From positions 1-10,328 of the forward strand of contig CANMCL010000026.1 in assembly GCA_947496345.1 (NCBI GenBank): 10,328 bases of DNA. Reading direction: 5' to 3'. The DNA is from Actinomycetota bacterium (GTDB lineage: Bacteria > Actinomycetota > Actinomycetes > Nanopelagicales > Nanopelagicaceae). This document shows positions 1 to 7,312 of the stretch, piece by piece. The notes under the pieces are model-generated. The model did no database searches, was not told the DNA's origin, and saw only the letters and a list, made by a program, of their open reading frames with translations. A program made the translations under genes and the position numbers. Within the stretch, counting starts at the first letter, position 1, and each line of letters begins with the position of its first letter.

Positions 1-2
1 TG

Positions 3-1778
3 GTACTTACAAAATTACACGCTGGTGGAAAATTCGGCGGCGGATCTTATGCCGCATCCGGCGGATTGCACGGTGTGGGTGCTTCAGTTGTAAACGCGCT
101 AGCTGAACGTCTTGATGCTGAAGTAGATCGCAATGGCAAGATTTACTGGATGTCATTTAAGCGCGGAGTTGCTGGTATTTTCGATGGCGATGGACCGAAA
201 GCAGAGTTCACTCCACAATCTGGTTTGCGCACAATTGGAAAAGTTTCTGCAAAAGTAACTGGAACACGCATCAAGTGGTGGTCTGATCGCCAGATCTTCT
301 TAAAGGAAGCAGCCCTTGATATTGAAGAAGTTTACGCTCGCGCGCGCCAGACATCGTTCCTAGTTCCCGGGTTAACGCTGATTGTTAACGATAACCGGAC
401 CAAGACAGCAACAACTCAAACTTTTTACCATAAAGGTGGAATCTCAGAGTTCTGCGAATTTTTACAACCAGATGAACCAGTTGGTGAAGTAATCCGTATT
501 TATGGAACTGGACATTATCAAGAGACCGTTCCGGTTTTGGATGATAAAGGCCATATGGTTTCAACTGAAGTAGAACGCGATATGGAAGTAGATATCGCAA
601 TGAAGTGGGGCAACGGATTCGATGCAACGTTGTCGTCCTTCGTAAATATCATCGCCACCCCAAAGGGTGGAACTCACGTCCTAGGTTTTGAACGCGCGAT
701 CACCAAGGCATTTAACGAAGCGCTTCGCTCTAGCGGAACGCTAAAGAAGAATGAGATCGATGTTATTAAAGATGACATTATGGAAGGCCTCACCGCCGTC
801 GTCACGGTGCGCATGTCCGAACCACAATTTGAAGGACAGACCAAGGAAGTTCTCGGAACCGCCGCTGCTACCCGAATTGTTTCTGCTGTAGTTGCCGATA
901 AGTTAAAGGAATTCTTTAACACCACTCGCCGTATCGATAAGGCCAATGGCCGATTGATTATGGAGAAGGTCGCTGCTGCTTCGCGCACACGTATTTCAGC
1001 GCGAACACATAAAGATTTGCAACGTCGTAAGAACGCTCTTGAATCTTCAGCGCTTCCTACCAAACTTTCAGATTGCAGATCCGAGGATGTAACTCGCACT
1101 GAGCTCTTGATCGTGGAAGGTGATTCCGCGCTCGGAACCACAAAGGCTGCGCGTAACTCGGAATTCCAAGCGATTCTGCCGATTCGCGGCAAGATCCTTA
1201 ATGTGCAGAAAGCATCACTTTCACAGATGCTCGATAACTCCGAATGCGCATCGATTATTCAGGTAATTGGCGCTGGTTCTGGAAAATCATTTGAACTAGC
1301 CGATGCTCGTTACGGCCGCATTATCTTGATGTCAGATGCGGACGTTGACGGCGCACACATTCGTTGTTTATTGCTCACACTTTTATATCGCTATATGAAG
1401 CCGATGATCGATGATGGTCGCGTCTTTGCAGCGATTCCACCTCTGCACCGCATCGAATTAATGGGTAGCGGCGGCAAAAAGGGTGAATACATCTACACAT
1501 ACTCAGATGATGAGATGAAGAAGTTAACTGCAGAGTTTAAGAAGGCCGGCAAGAAGTGGAAAGAACCAATCCAGCGCTATAAAGGCCTTGGTGAAATGGA
1601 TGCAGATCAGCTCCGCGAAACCACAATGGATCCAGATGCCCGCACACTTCGCCGCATCACCATCTCAGATGCCGCAGCGGCAGAGGCGATGTTTGAGCTC
1701 TTGATGGGCAATGATGTTGCACCACGCAAAGAATTTATCTCAACAGCCGAAATCGATCGCGATCGGATCGACGCTTAA
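3..1778 (+). CDS. parE: DNA topoisomerase IV subunit B (ParE), 5' partial
   Basis: This is the ATPase/TOPRIM subunit of type II topoisomerase IV, which with ParC decatenates and relaxes DNA in the cytoplasm. The frame is open from base 3, and the upstream codons read as the conserved HAGGKFGGGSY and SGGLHGVGASVVNAL of the GHKL ATP lid. The TTG at 66 is therefore an internal Leu codon, not a start, and the true start lies before the window. In order, numbering from the partial's first codon: end of the GHKL domain, transducer domain with the ATP-contacting QTK at residues 279-281 (nt 837-845), TOPRIM with EGDSALG (from residue 372, nt 1116) and metal-binding DADVDG (from 445, nt 1335), then the C-terminal RYKGLGEMDADQL block. 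EGDSALG (Leu where many GyrB have Gly) and GKILNVQKAS fit actinobacterial ParE better than GyrB, so ParE is preferred. The 3' end is intact. The gene converges on the metalloprotease gene, 33 bp away. Confidence 0.96.
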   Translation, partial: VLTKLHAGGKFGGGSYAASGGLHGVGASVVNALAERLDAEVDRNGKIYWMSFKRGVAGIFDGDGPKAEFTPQSGLRTIGKVSAKVTGTRIKWWSDRQIFLKEAALDIEEVYARARQTSFLVPGLTLIVNDNRTKTATTQTFYHKGGISEFCEFLQPDEPVGEVIRIYGTGHYQETVPVLDDKGHMVSTEVERDMEVDIAMKWGNGFDATLSSFVNIIATPKGGTHVLGFERAITKAFNEALRSSGTLKKNEIDVIKDDIMEGLTAVVTVRMSEPQFEGQTKEVLGTAAATRIVSAVVADKLKEFFNTTRRIDKANGRLIMEKVAAASRTRISARTHKDLQRRKNALESSALPTKLSDCRSEDVTRTELLIVEGDSALGTTKAARNSEFQAILPIRGKILNVQKASLSQMLDNSECASIIQVIGAGSGKSFELADARYGRIILMSDADVDGAHIRCLLLTLLYRYMKPMIDDGRVFAAIPPLHRIELMGSGGKKGEYIYTYSDDEMKKLTAEFKKAGKKWKEPIQRYKGLGEMDADQLRETTMDPDARTLRRITISDAAAAEAMFELLMGNDVAPRKEFISTAEIDRDRIDA

Positions 1779-1811
1779 TTTATCTACGTTTCTCAATTCG
1801 GGCATAAGTTT

Positions 1812-3209
1812 TCACTTTGAGAACTGAACGAGGTATCCGGCGGCATTCTTGCTAACGATGGTGACAGTCAGGCCATCAGTTTTTACTGCTTCTCCTGCTA
1901 GCAGATTACCGACGACTTGATTGCGTGTGGTACGTCTAGGGTTCTTTGTAGTAATCAATTTGATTGCGCTCTCATTAGAGTCTTTGCCAACATCTATTGA
2001 GTACACGATAACGCCTTCAAAATCCTTATTGTTGTCGAGAGTGTCAAACTCAGTAATACTTCGATATTCAACTACAACCGCAGTTTGAGCTGTTTGCTTC
2101 AAGATGACAAGGTTAGTTCCCGACTTAGAATTCGAGATTGGCTTTATACGAATCGAAAGAGGCGAGTCAACGATGTCTTTTTCTTCCAGGCATACTATTT
2201 GTTCTGGATTCAACCATCCTTGTAGAAACCTATGCCAACCTAGAAATTCAGGAGCTGTGAATCCGTAGACATTGTGCATTAAGTCCCAAACAGCCTCGCC
2301 ATCGTTTGAGTATTGGTGTTCCATACCTAAGTCATGACCAATTTCGTGTGCAAGCCAGATCCATCTTGTGGGCTGATTTCTTTGATCAGCTCCTCCAATT
2401 AGTCCGTTATAGATAATCTTTTGAGGTGTTGTACCCGTGATGTTTCCAGGCGGCAACGGCATTGAAGGGCCATAGAGAATTTCTTTAATACCGCTCGGTG
2501 GTATCACAGCGACAAACTCGTACTTACTGAAGTCAACAAAAGGAACGGCGGCTGCTATTCCATCTTTCCAATACTGGTAAGGGTCACCACCTCCCCAAAC
2601 ATTCATACCGTAAGAGGAAGAATTCTTGGAGATTGAAAGATATCTAGGATTCACGTCGATCTTGAAATTCAATTTTCCATATGAAATTGCTTTGTAGTAA
2701 TCGATGAATTTTGGAATATAAGTAAGAGCGTCTTTCTGAGGGTCATCATTACCTTTAACATCATCAAACTCGACATAAAGAAATAGTCCATTCACTTCAC
2801 CCGAATTCTTCAAACGAAAAGAAGCTCTTGGGAAACCGAATCCAGTTCCGAAATAGTTTTTCTTTATTTGTTGGAGTTCACAAGATTGAACATTTCTAGA
2901 AATCGGGATGTAGCTGGCGGTCTCGTCGGCGGGTGAAGCCGAAGCCGAAGCCGAAGCCGAAGCCGAAGCCGAAGCGGAAGGGGTAGGTGTTGGTGTTGGT
3001 GAGCTACTGGCCAGCGGAACAGCAACAGCCTTTCCTTTATTCCATACCAACTTCTTGCCACTTTTTGTGCATGTGTATTTGATTCCAGATGAAGTGACGC
3101 TCTGACCAATTTTTTTGCATGTGGTTCCCGGCTTTACGCCAGCATGAACAACGTAAGTTGAGCAAGAAATAAGTGATAAGAGAATTACTGGAAAAAGGCC
3201 TTTACGCAC
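1812..3209 (-). CDS. Secreted or lipid-anchored M6-like metzincin metalloprotease
   Basis: A predicted extracytoplasmic zinc protease of 465 residues. The start is GTG; the only in-frame codons upstream run straight into a TAG that is also the stop of the preceding ABC-F gene. Order of parts: signal peptide (basic MRKG, hydrophobic 5-15) with a lipobox-like LISC at 13-16, though VHA at 21-23 could instead be a signal peptidase I site; a small module with Cys31 and Cys47 followed by KKLVW (52-56); a Thr/Pro and Ala/Ser linker, about 68-93; a catalytic domain with HEIGHDLGMEH at 288-298 (zinc ligands His288, His292, His298, base Glu289) and a probable Met-turn at Met311 (WDLMHN); then a beta-rich tail containing VVVEYR and GVIVYSIDV, as in M6 (immune inhibitor A-like) peptidases. 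The substrate is unknown. The gene lies 9 bp after the ABC-F stop with no visible Shine-Dalgarno, so translation may be coupled. It looks more AT-rich than its neighbours, and its job has no evident link to theirs. The fold call is firm; the exact peptidase family is moderate. Confidence 0.85.
   Translation of the reverse strand: MRKGLFPVILLSLISCSTYVVHAGVKPGTTCKKIGQSVTSSGIKYTCTKSGKKLVWNKGKAVAVPLASSSPTPTPTPSASASASASASASASPADETASYIPISRNVQSCELQQIKKNYFGTGFGFPRASFRLKNSGEVNGLFLYVEFDDVKGNDDPQKDALTYIPKFIDYYKAISYGKLNFKIDVNPRYLSISKNSSSYGMNVWGGGDPYQYWKDGIAAAVPFVDFSKYEFVAVIPPSGIKEILYGPSMPLPPGNITGTTPQKIIYNGLIGGADQRNQPTRWIWLAHEIGHDLGMEHQYSNDGEAVWDLMHNVYGFTAPEFLGWHRFLQGWLNPEQIVCLEEKDIVDSPLSIRIKPISNSKSGTNLVILKQTAQTAVVVEYRSITEFDTLDNNKDFEGVIVYSIDVGKDSNESAIKLITTKNPRRTTRNQVVGNLLAGEAVKTDGLTVTIVSKNAAGYLVQFSK
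2935..2970. repeat. Hexanucleotide tandem repeat, six GAAGCC units
   Basis: Six perfect tandem GAAGCC copies are followed by two degenerate copies (gaagcg, gaaggg) to 2982, then by about two and a half GGTGTT units (2986-3000). On the coding (-) strand they encode the Ala-Ser and Thr-Pro linker of the metalloprotease. The unit is a multiple of three, so slippage would change linker length without breaking the frame. Confidence 0.95.
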
Positions 3210-3218
3210 AGACCAATA

Positions 3219-4817
3219 CTAATCAATGGCAACGAGATCGAAGTACTCGTCTTTCCAAATATCTTCATCGCCATCAGGCAGCAATATCACACGCTCGGGT
3301 TTAAGGGCTTGGACGGCGCCTTCATCGTGAGAGACCATGATTACCGCGCCTTGGTATTCACCGAGTGCGCCAAGGATTTCCTCACGAGATGCTGGATCTA
3401 AGTTATTCGTAGGTTCATCAAGGAGCAGAACGTTTGCAGCAGAGACAACCAAAGTGGCAAGCGCTAAACGAGTTCGCTCGCCACCAGATAAGACTTTCAC
3501 TGGCTTATGAACATCATCGCCGACGAATAAGAATGAACCGAGAACGTTGCGGGCTTCTGGTTCGCGTAGGTCATCTTTGGAAGACATCATATTTTCTAAG
3601 ACAGTACGTTCGAAGTCGAGCATTTCGTGTTCCTGGGCGTAGTAACCAAGCTTTAAACCGTGGCCATGTTCAACCGTGCCAGTATCGGATTCAAGTTGAT
3701 TAGCCAGAATCTTTAGAAGCGTTGTTTTGCCAGCACCGTTAAGGCCCAGGATGACTACGCGAGAACCTTTATCAATAACGCAAGAAACATCAGTAAAGAT
3801 TTCAAGTGAGCCATAGTTCTTGGAGAGTTCTTCACCAGATAAGGGAGTCTTGCCACAAGGAGCTGGTGTTGGAAAGCGCAGCTTTGCGACCTTATCTTTG
3901 ACGCGAACATCATCGAGTGATGAACGAAGTTTTTCAGCGCGACGTAACATTCCTTGGGCAGCCGTTGCTTTAGATGCTTTAGCGCGCATCTTCTCGCCTT
4001 GCTTCTGCAAGATTTCGGCTTTCTTTTCGGCGTTAGCGCGCTCTTTCTTGCGGCGATGCTCATCTTGTTCGCGCTGCAATAAGTACTGTCTCCAGCCGAG
4101 GTTGTAAACGTCAATAACGTTACGGTTGCCATCTATGTAGAAGACCTTGTTTACTACTTGTTCGATCAAGTTCACATCGTGAGAGATGATTACGAGTCCA
4201 CCCGAGTAGGTGCTTAGGTAGTTGCGTAGCCAGATGATTGAGTCTGCATCTAAGTGGTTTGTAGGCTCATCTAGCAGCAGTGTTTCAGCGCCAGAGAAGA
4301 GAATGCGCGCCAGTTCAATACGGCGACGTTGTCCACCAGATAATGTATCTAAGCGATTACCAAATACTGCCTCAGTAACACCGAGTGAAGTTGCGATCGC
4401 TTCCGCCTCTGCTGTTGCGGCATAACCTCCGGCTGCTTGAAATTCAGCATCCACACGGGTGTAACGCTCCATCGCTTTTTCAAGAGCAGCGCCTTCAGTT
4501 GTGGCCATCTCTTCTTCGACTTGGGTCATACGTGCAGCAATTTGATCTAAATCGCGAGCAGATAAAATTCTTTCAATTACAGTTCCTTGATCTTCGCCAG
4601 TGCGTGGATCTTGTGGCAGGTATCCGATTTTGCCGGTGCGAATTACTGCGCCGCCTGCGGGGAGAGTTTCACCAGCTAATACTTTGGCGAGCGTTGATTT
4701 ACCAGCGCCGTTTCGTCCAACGAATCCGATGCGATCTCCGTGATTGATGCGAACTGTGACCCCTGAGACCAGAAGGCGCGCACCCGCGCGTAGTTCAAGA
4801 GCATTTGTGGAGATCAT
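3219..4817 (-). CDS. ABC-F family ATP-binding protein (ribosome-associated translation factor type)
   Basis: A soluble protein of 532 residues with two ABC ATPase domains and no membrane segments, the ABC-F layout. Known members (EttA, Uup, YkpA and antibiotic-resistance types) bind the ribosomal E site and act on stalled or initiating ribosomes. Domain 1: Walker A GRNGAGKST (34-42), signature LSGGQ (159-163), Walker B LLLDEP (180-185), His213 of the H-loop. The linker, about 245-315, is rich in Lys, Arg and Glu and predicted helical, corresponding to the P-site tRNA interaction motif. Domain 2: Walker A GLNGAGKTT (358-366), signature LSGGE (443-447), Walker B ending DE (467-468), His497. Both sites look catalytically intact. 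The start is ATG with GGGAG 10 nt upstream. The gene begins 37 bp after the parC stop and is followed 9 bp later by the metalloprotease, so it is probably co-transcribed with both. I cannot tell the housekeeping from the resistance role by sequence alone. Confidence 0.96.
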   Translation of the reverse strand: MISTNALELRAGARLLVSGVTVRINHGDRIGFVGRNGAGKSTLAKVLAGETLPAGGAVIRTGKIGYLPQDPRTGEDQGTVIERILSARDLDQIAARMTQVEEEMATTEGAALEKAMERYTRVDAEFQAAGGYAATAEAEAIATSLGVTEAVFGNRLDTLSGGQRRRIELARILFSGAETLLLDEPTNHLDADSIIWLRNYLSTYSGGLVIISHDVNLIEQVVNKVFYIDGNRNVIDVYNLGWRQYLLQREQDEHRRKKERANAEKKAEILQKQGEKMRAKASKATAAQGMLRRAEKLRSSLDDVRVKDKVAKLRFPTPAPCGKTPLSGEELSKNYGSLEIFTDVSCVIDKGSRVVILGLNGAGKTTLLKILANQLESDTGTVEHGHGLKLGYYAQEHEMLDFERTVLENMMSSKDDLREPEARNVLGSFLFVGDDVHKPVKVLSGGERTRLALATLVVSAANVLLLDEPTNNLDPASREEILGALGEYQGAVIMVSHDEGAVQALKPERVILLPDGDEDIWKDEYFDLVAID

Positions 4818-4827
4818 TTGACCAAGT

Positions 4828-4832
4828 CTCCC
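4828..4832 (-). promoter_or_regulatory. Shine-Dalgarno-like site for the ABC-F gene
   Basis: GGGAG on the minus strand lies 10 nt before the ATG at 4815-4817 and supports that start. It sits inside a short inverted repeat (cccac-a-gtggg, 4830-4840) in the parC/ABC-F gap; the one-base centre makes that repeat unlikely to be an effective hairpin. Confidence 0.4.
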
Positions 4833-4854
4833 ACAGTGGGGAAATTAAACGAAA

Positions 4855-6381
4855 TTAAGCAGCGCCAATTCGGGTGCGACGCGGGGTAGCAAATGATTTG
4901 CCGACAGCAGTTAGTTCTGCGGCCACTTGGGCTTTGATATTTTCTTCAGATTTTAGAAGAGTATTTAGCGCAGTAATCGTTGTCTTGAGTTCTTTCTGCT
5001 CAGACTCAAGTTCTAGCTTGCTCATCTTTGTTAAGCGACGAAGTGGCATATCCAAGATATAAGTTGCCTGTTCATCATTTAGCTTGAAATCTTTAATTAA
5101 CTTCTCTTTGGCGGCCGCGGCATCATCGCTGCCACGAATGATTTTAATTACCTTATCAATATCAATGATCGCTTTCAGCAAGCCATCAACCATAGATAGG
5201 CGACCTTCAGCCTTGGCCTTGCGGTATTGCGAGCGACGACGCACAACTTCGATGCGGTGATCGATAAATACTTGTAGAAGTTCCTTCAAACCAAGGGTCT
5301 GCGGGCGGCCCTTAACGAGTGCAACTGCGTTTATCGCAAAAGTATCTTCCATAGGAGTTAACTTAAAGAGTTGTTCGAGTACCGCCTCTGGCTCAAAGCC
5401 ATTCTTTAGCTCAATAACTACGTTGGTGCCGGTCTTGCCATCAGTTAGATCGATGATGTCGGATATGCCTTGGATCTTCTTCGCTTTAGCAAGATCGGCA
5501 ATACGTTCAACCACTTTTTCAGGACCGATATTAAATGGCAACTCTTTGATCGTGATACCCATTTTGCGAGATGTAACTTTGCTGATTTCAACGCTAGCGC
5601 GCACTTTAAAGGAGCCCTTGCCTGTGGCGTAAGCATCGCGCACGCCTTCGGCTCCGACTAGTTCGCCACCGGTTGGAAAGTCAGGTCCAGGAATATGTTT
5701 CATCAATTGATTTAGCGTGGCCTTTGGATTATCAATTAAGAACTTAGTAGCAGCGATTACTTCACCTAAGTTGTGAGGTGCCATATTTGTCGCCATACCA
5801 ACTGCAATTCCTGATCCACCATTTACTAATAAGTTTGGATATGCGGCAGGCAATACCAAAGGCTCAAGTAGTTGGCCATCGTAATTTGGACCAAAATCAA
5901 CGGTATCTTCATCGGCTTCAGCAACCATCGCCATTGCCGCCTGCGCCAAGCGCGCTTCGGTGTAACGCATTGCGGCAGGACCTGAATCAAGTGAGCCAAA
6001 GTTTCCGTGACCATCAATTAGCGGCACTTGCATAGAAAAAGATTGCGCCATACGAACGAGTGCGTCATAGATTGCGCCGTCACCGTGTGGGTGCAACTTA
6101 CCCATTACTTCACCAACAACACGTGCACTCTTTACATGGCCACGTTCTGGACGCAGACCCATATCTGCCATCTGGTGCAAGATGCGACGATGCACTGGCT
6201 TTAAGCCATCGCGCGCATCAGGAAGTGCTCGTGAGTAAATTACGGAGTAGGCATATTCCAAAAATGATTCTGACATTTCAGATGAGACATCGATATCAAC
6301 AATCTTGCCGGGATATTCGCCAGGTTTAGGACCAACCGGTTTTTTCGCCTTGGTTGCAGTCGCTGTCTTCTTCGTTGCCAT
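4855..6381 (-). CDS. parC: DNA topoisomerase IV subunit A (ParC), lacking the C-terminal beta-pinwheel
   Basis: The DNA breakage-reunion subunit that pairs with ParE. Of 508 residues, 1-20 are a Lys/Ala/Thr-rich basic tail. The GyrA/ParC core follows: SFLEYAYSVIYSRALPDARDG, the winged-helix DNA gate with HPHGDGAIYD (97-106), catalytic Tyr140 preceded by Arg139 (AAMRYTE), the GGSGIAVGMATNMAPHNL segment (188-205), the tower, and the long coiled coil with dimer gate (about 340-490). The protein stops just after RRTRI (501-505), where GyrA/ParC proteins usually continue about 300 residues into the beta-pinwheel. Only 37 bp separate the stop from the next gene, so no frameshifted domain is hidden there. 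The residue at the GyrA Ser83 position is Gly102; the acidic partner Asp106 is kept. The ATG start lies 25 bp after the psuK stop without a strong Shine-Dalgarno. ParC rather than GyrA is preferred because the partner in the window is ParE-type. Confidence 0.94.
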   Translation of the reverse strand: MATKKTATATKAKKPVGPKPGEYPGKIVDIDVSSEMSESFLEYAYSVIYSRALPDARDGLKPVHRRILHQMADMGLRPERGHVKSARVVGEVMGKLHPHGDGAIYDALVRMAQSFSMQVPLIDGHGNFGSLDSGPAAMRYTEARLAQAAMAMVAEADEDTVDFGPNYDGQLLEPLVLPAAYPNLLVNGGSGIAVGMATNMAPHNLGEVIAATKFLIDNPKATLNQLMKHIPGPDFPTGGELVGAEGVRDAYATGKGSFKVRASVEISKVTSRKMGITIKELPFNIGPEKVVERIADLAKAKKIQGISDIIDLTDGKTGTNVVIELKNGFEPEAVLEQLFKLTPMEDTFAINAVALVKGRPQTLGLKELLQVFIDHRIEVVRRRSQYRKAKAEGRLSMVDGLLKAIIDIDKVIKIIRGSDDAAAAKEKLIKDFKLNDEQATYILDMPLRRLTKMSKLELESEQKELKTTITALNTLLKSEENIKAQVAAELTAVGKSFATPRRTRIGAA

Positions 6382-6406
6382 GCGGGCATTCTGCCAAGTG
6401 AACTAG

Positions 6407-7312
6407 CTAAATTGCGGTACCTACACGCGGTCTGCCACCGACGATTGCAACACATTGGGCCGCTAACTCAGTTCCGGCAGTCATAGCCGCAGTGAGATCG
6501 TGTTTAGAGGCAAAAGCTTCGATAAATCCTGCAGCGAAACTATCTCCAGCCCCAGTTGTGTCGACCACTGTGGCAGAAATAGCAGGAACACTGATTGAGT
6601 CAAAGCCACGCGCTTTGGCGATCGCACCAAGTGAGCCGCGTTTGATTACAACAACCTCGCTGTATTCCAATAAATAATCTAGCGCGCGTTCGATATCAAC
6701 AAGCCCCGTCAGGAAAATTGACTCTTCTTCATTGAGCAAGAGCACGTTCATCATTGAAAACCATTGATGAATTTCCTTATCTGATACATCTTTCATTGCG
6801 CCAACGGAAGCTGGGTCAAAGTAGATCGGAATCGAATCAGCACGAACCTTCTCGATCATTGCTAATACACCAGGGCGAGATAGTGGATTTAGCAGTGCGT
6901 AACCCGATATATATACCGCTTGGAATTTATCAAGCGGCGGCAAATCAGCGATCGTTAAATTCGAATTAGCGCCTTTATCGGGAAACATTGTGCGCTCACC
7001 GGATGAATCAACGAGTACAACAACCACGCCGGATGGTTCACCTTTAATCACCAGGTTCTCGTGTGCAACGCCCAATGAGTCAAACTCAGCGATCAGCGCT
7101 GCGCCAGCGGGGTCATCACCCACGTGGCCAACGATGGTGCTGTTAGCGGTTGTGCGAGTTAGCCAAGCGGCAACATTGCCAGCTGCGCCACCGCCATTGG
7201 TGCTGATACGACTTGCAGTGTCGCTGCCGAAATTAATCTTTTGAGGAGAGACATCTATGCGTGCAATTACATCAAGCATTACATCACCGATGCAGAGCAC
7301 GTTAACTGACAC
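6407..7312 (-). CDS. psuK: PfkB-family carbohydrate kinase, probable pseudouridine kinase (PsuK)
   Basis: A cytoplasmic ribokinase-fold (PfkB) kinase of 301 residues, normal for the family. It shows the first PfkB signature around GGGAAGNVAAW (40-50), an NEEE metal/phosphate region at 194-197, and the second signature DTTGAGDSFAAGF (251-263) with catalytic Asp257 and the anion hole. The family alone does not fix the substrate. Placement directly after psuG argues for pseudouridine kinase, which makes pseudouridine 5'-phosphate from pseudouridine and ATP for PsuG to cleave. The start is a GTG (7310-7312) that directly abuts the psuG TAA in the same frame; a second GTG four codons on is possible. 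With no spacer, its translation probably depends on termination of psuG or on readthrough. ParC begins 25 bp downstream. Ribokinase or another nucleoside kinase activity is the main alternative. Confidence 0.85.
   Translation of the reverse strand: MSVNVLCIGDVMLDVIARIDVSPQKINFGSDTASRISTNGGGAAGNVAAWLTRTTANSTIVGHVGDDPAGAALIAEFDSLGVAHENLVIKGEPSGVVVVLVDSSGERTMFPDKGANSNLTIADLPPLDKFQAVYISGYALLNPLSRPGVLAMIEKVRADSIPIYFDPASVGAMKDVSDKEIHQWFSMMNVLLLNEEESIFLTGLVDIERALDYLLEYSEVVVIKRGSLGAIAKARGFDSISVPAISATVVDTTGAGDSFAAGFIEAFASKHDLTAAMTAGTELAAQCVAIVGGRPRVGTAI

Noticed and set aside
66..68. TTG as a start codon for ParE
   Set aside because: The frame stays open to base 3 and the upstream codons encode conserved GyrB/ParE sequence, so this is an internal Leu.
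674..1192. 172-codon open frame antisense to parE
   Set aside because: It lies wholly inside a strongly conserved gene, has no recognisable motifs, and looks like a frame shadow.
1788..1824. Inverted repeat gtttctcaa / ttgagaac between the convergent parE and metalloprotease genes as a terminator
   Set aside because: The stem is AT-rich with a bulge, the loop is about 20 nt, and no T-run follows on either strand.
2864..3109. Open frame on the minus strand over the repeat, with Leu-Arg runs
   Set aside because: It is the repeat read in another frame, and the metalloprotease frame explains the region fully.
4830..4840. Palindrome cccac-a-gtggg in the parC/ABC-F gap as an operator or hairpin
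   Set aside because: A one-base loop cannot form a stable hairpin, and a single short copy gives no support for a protein-binding site.
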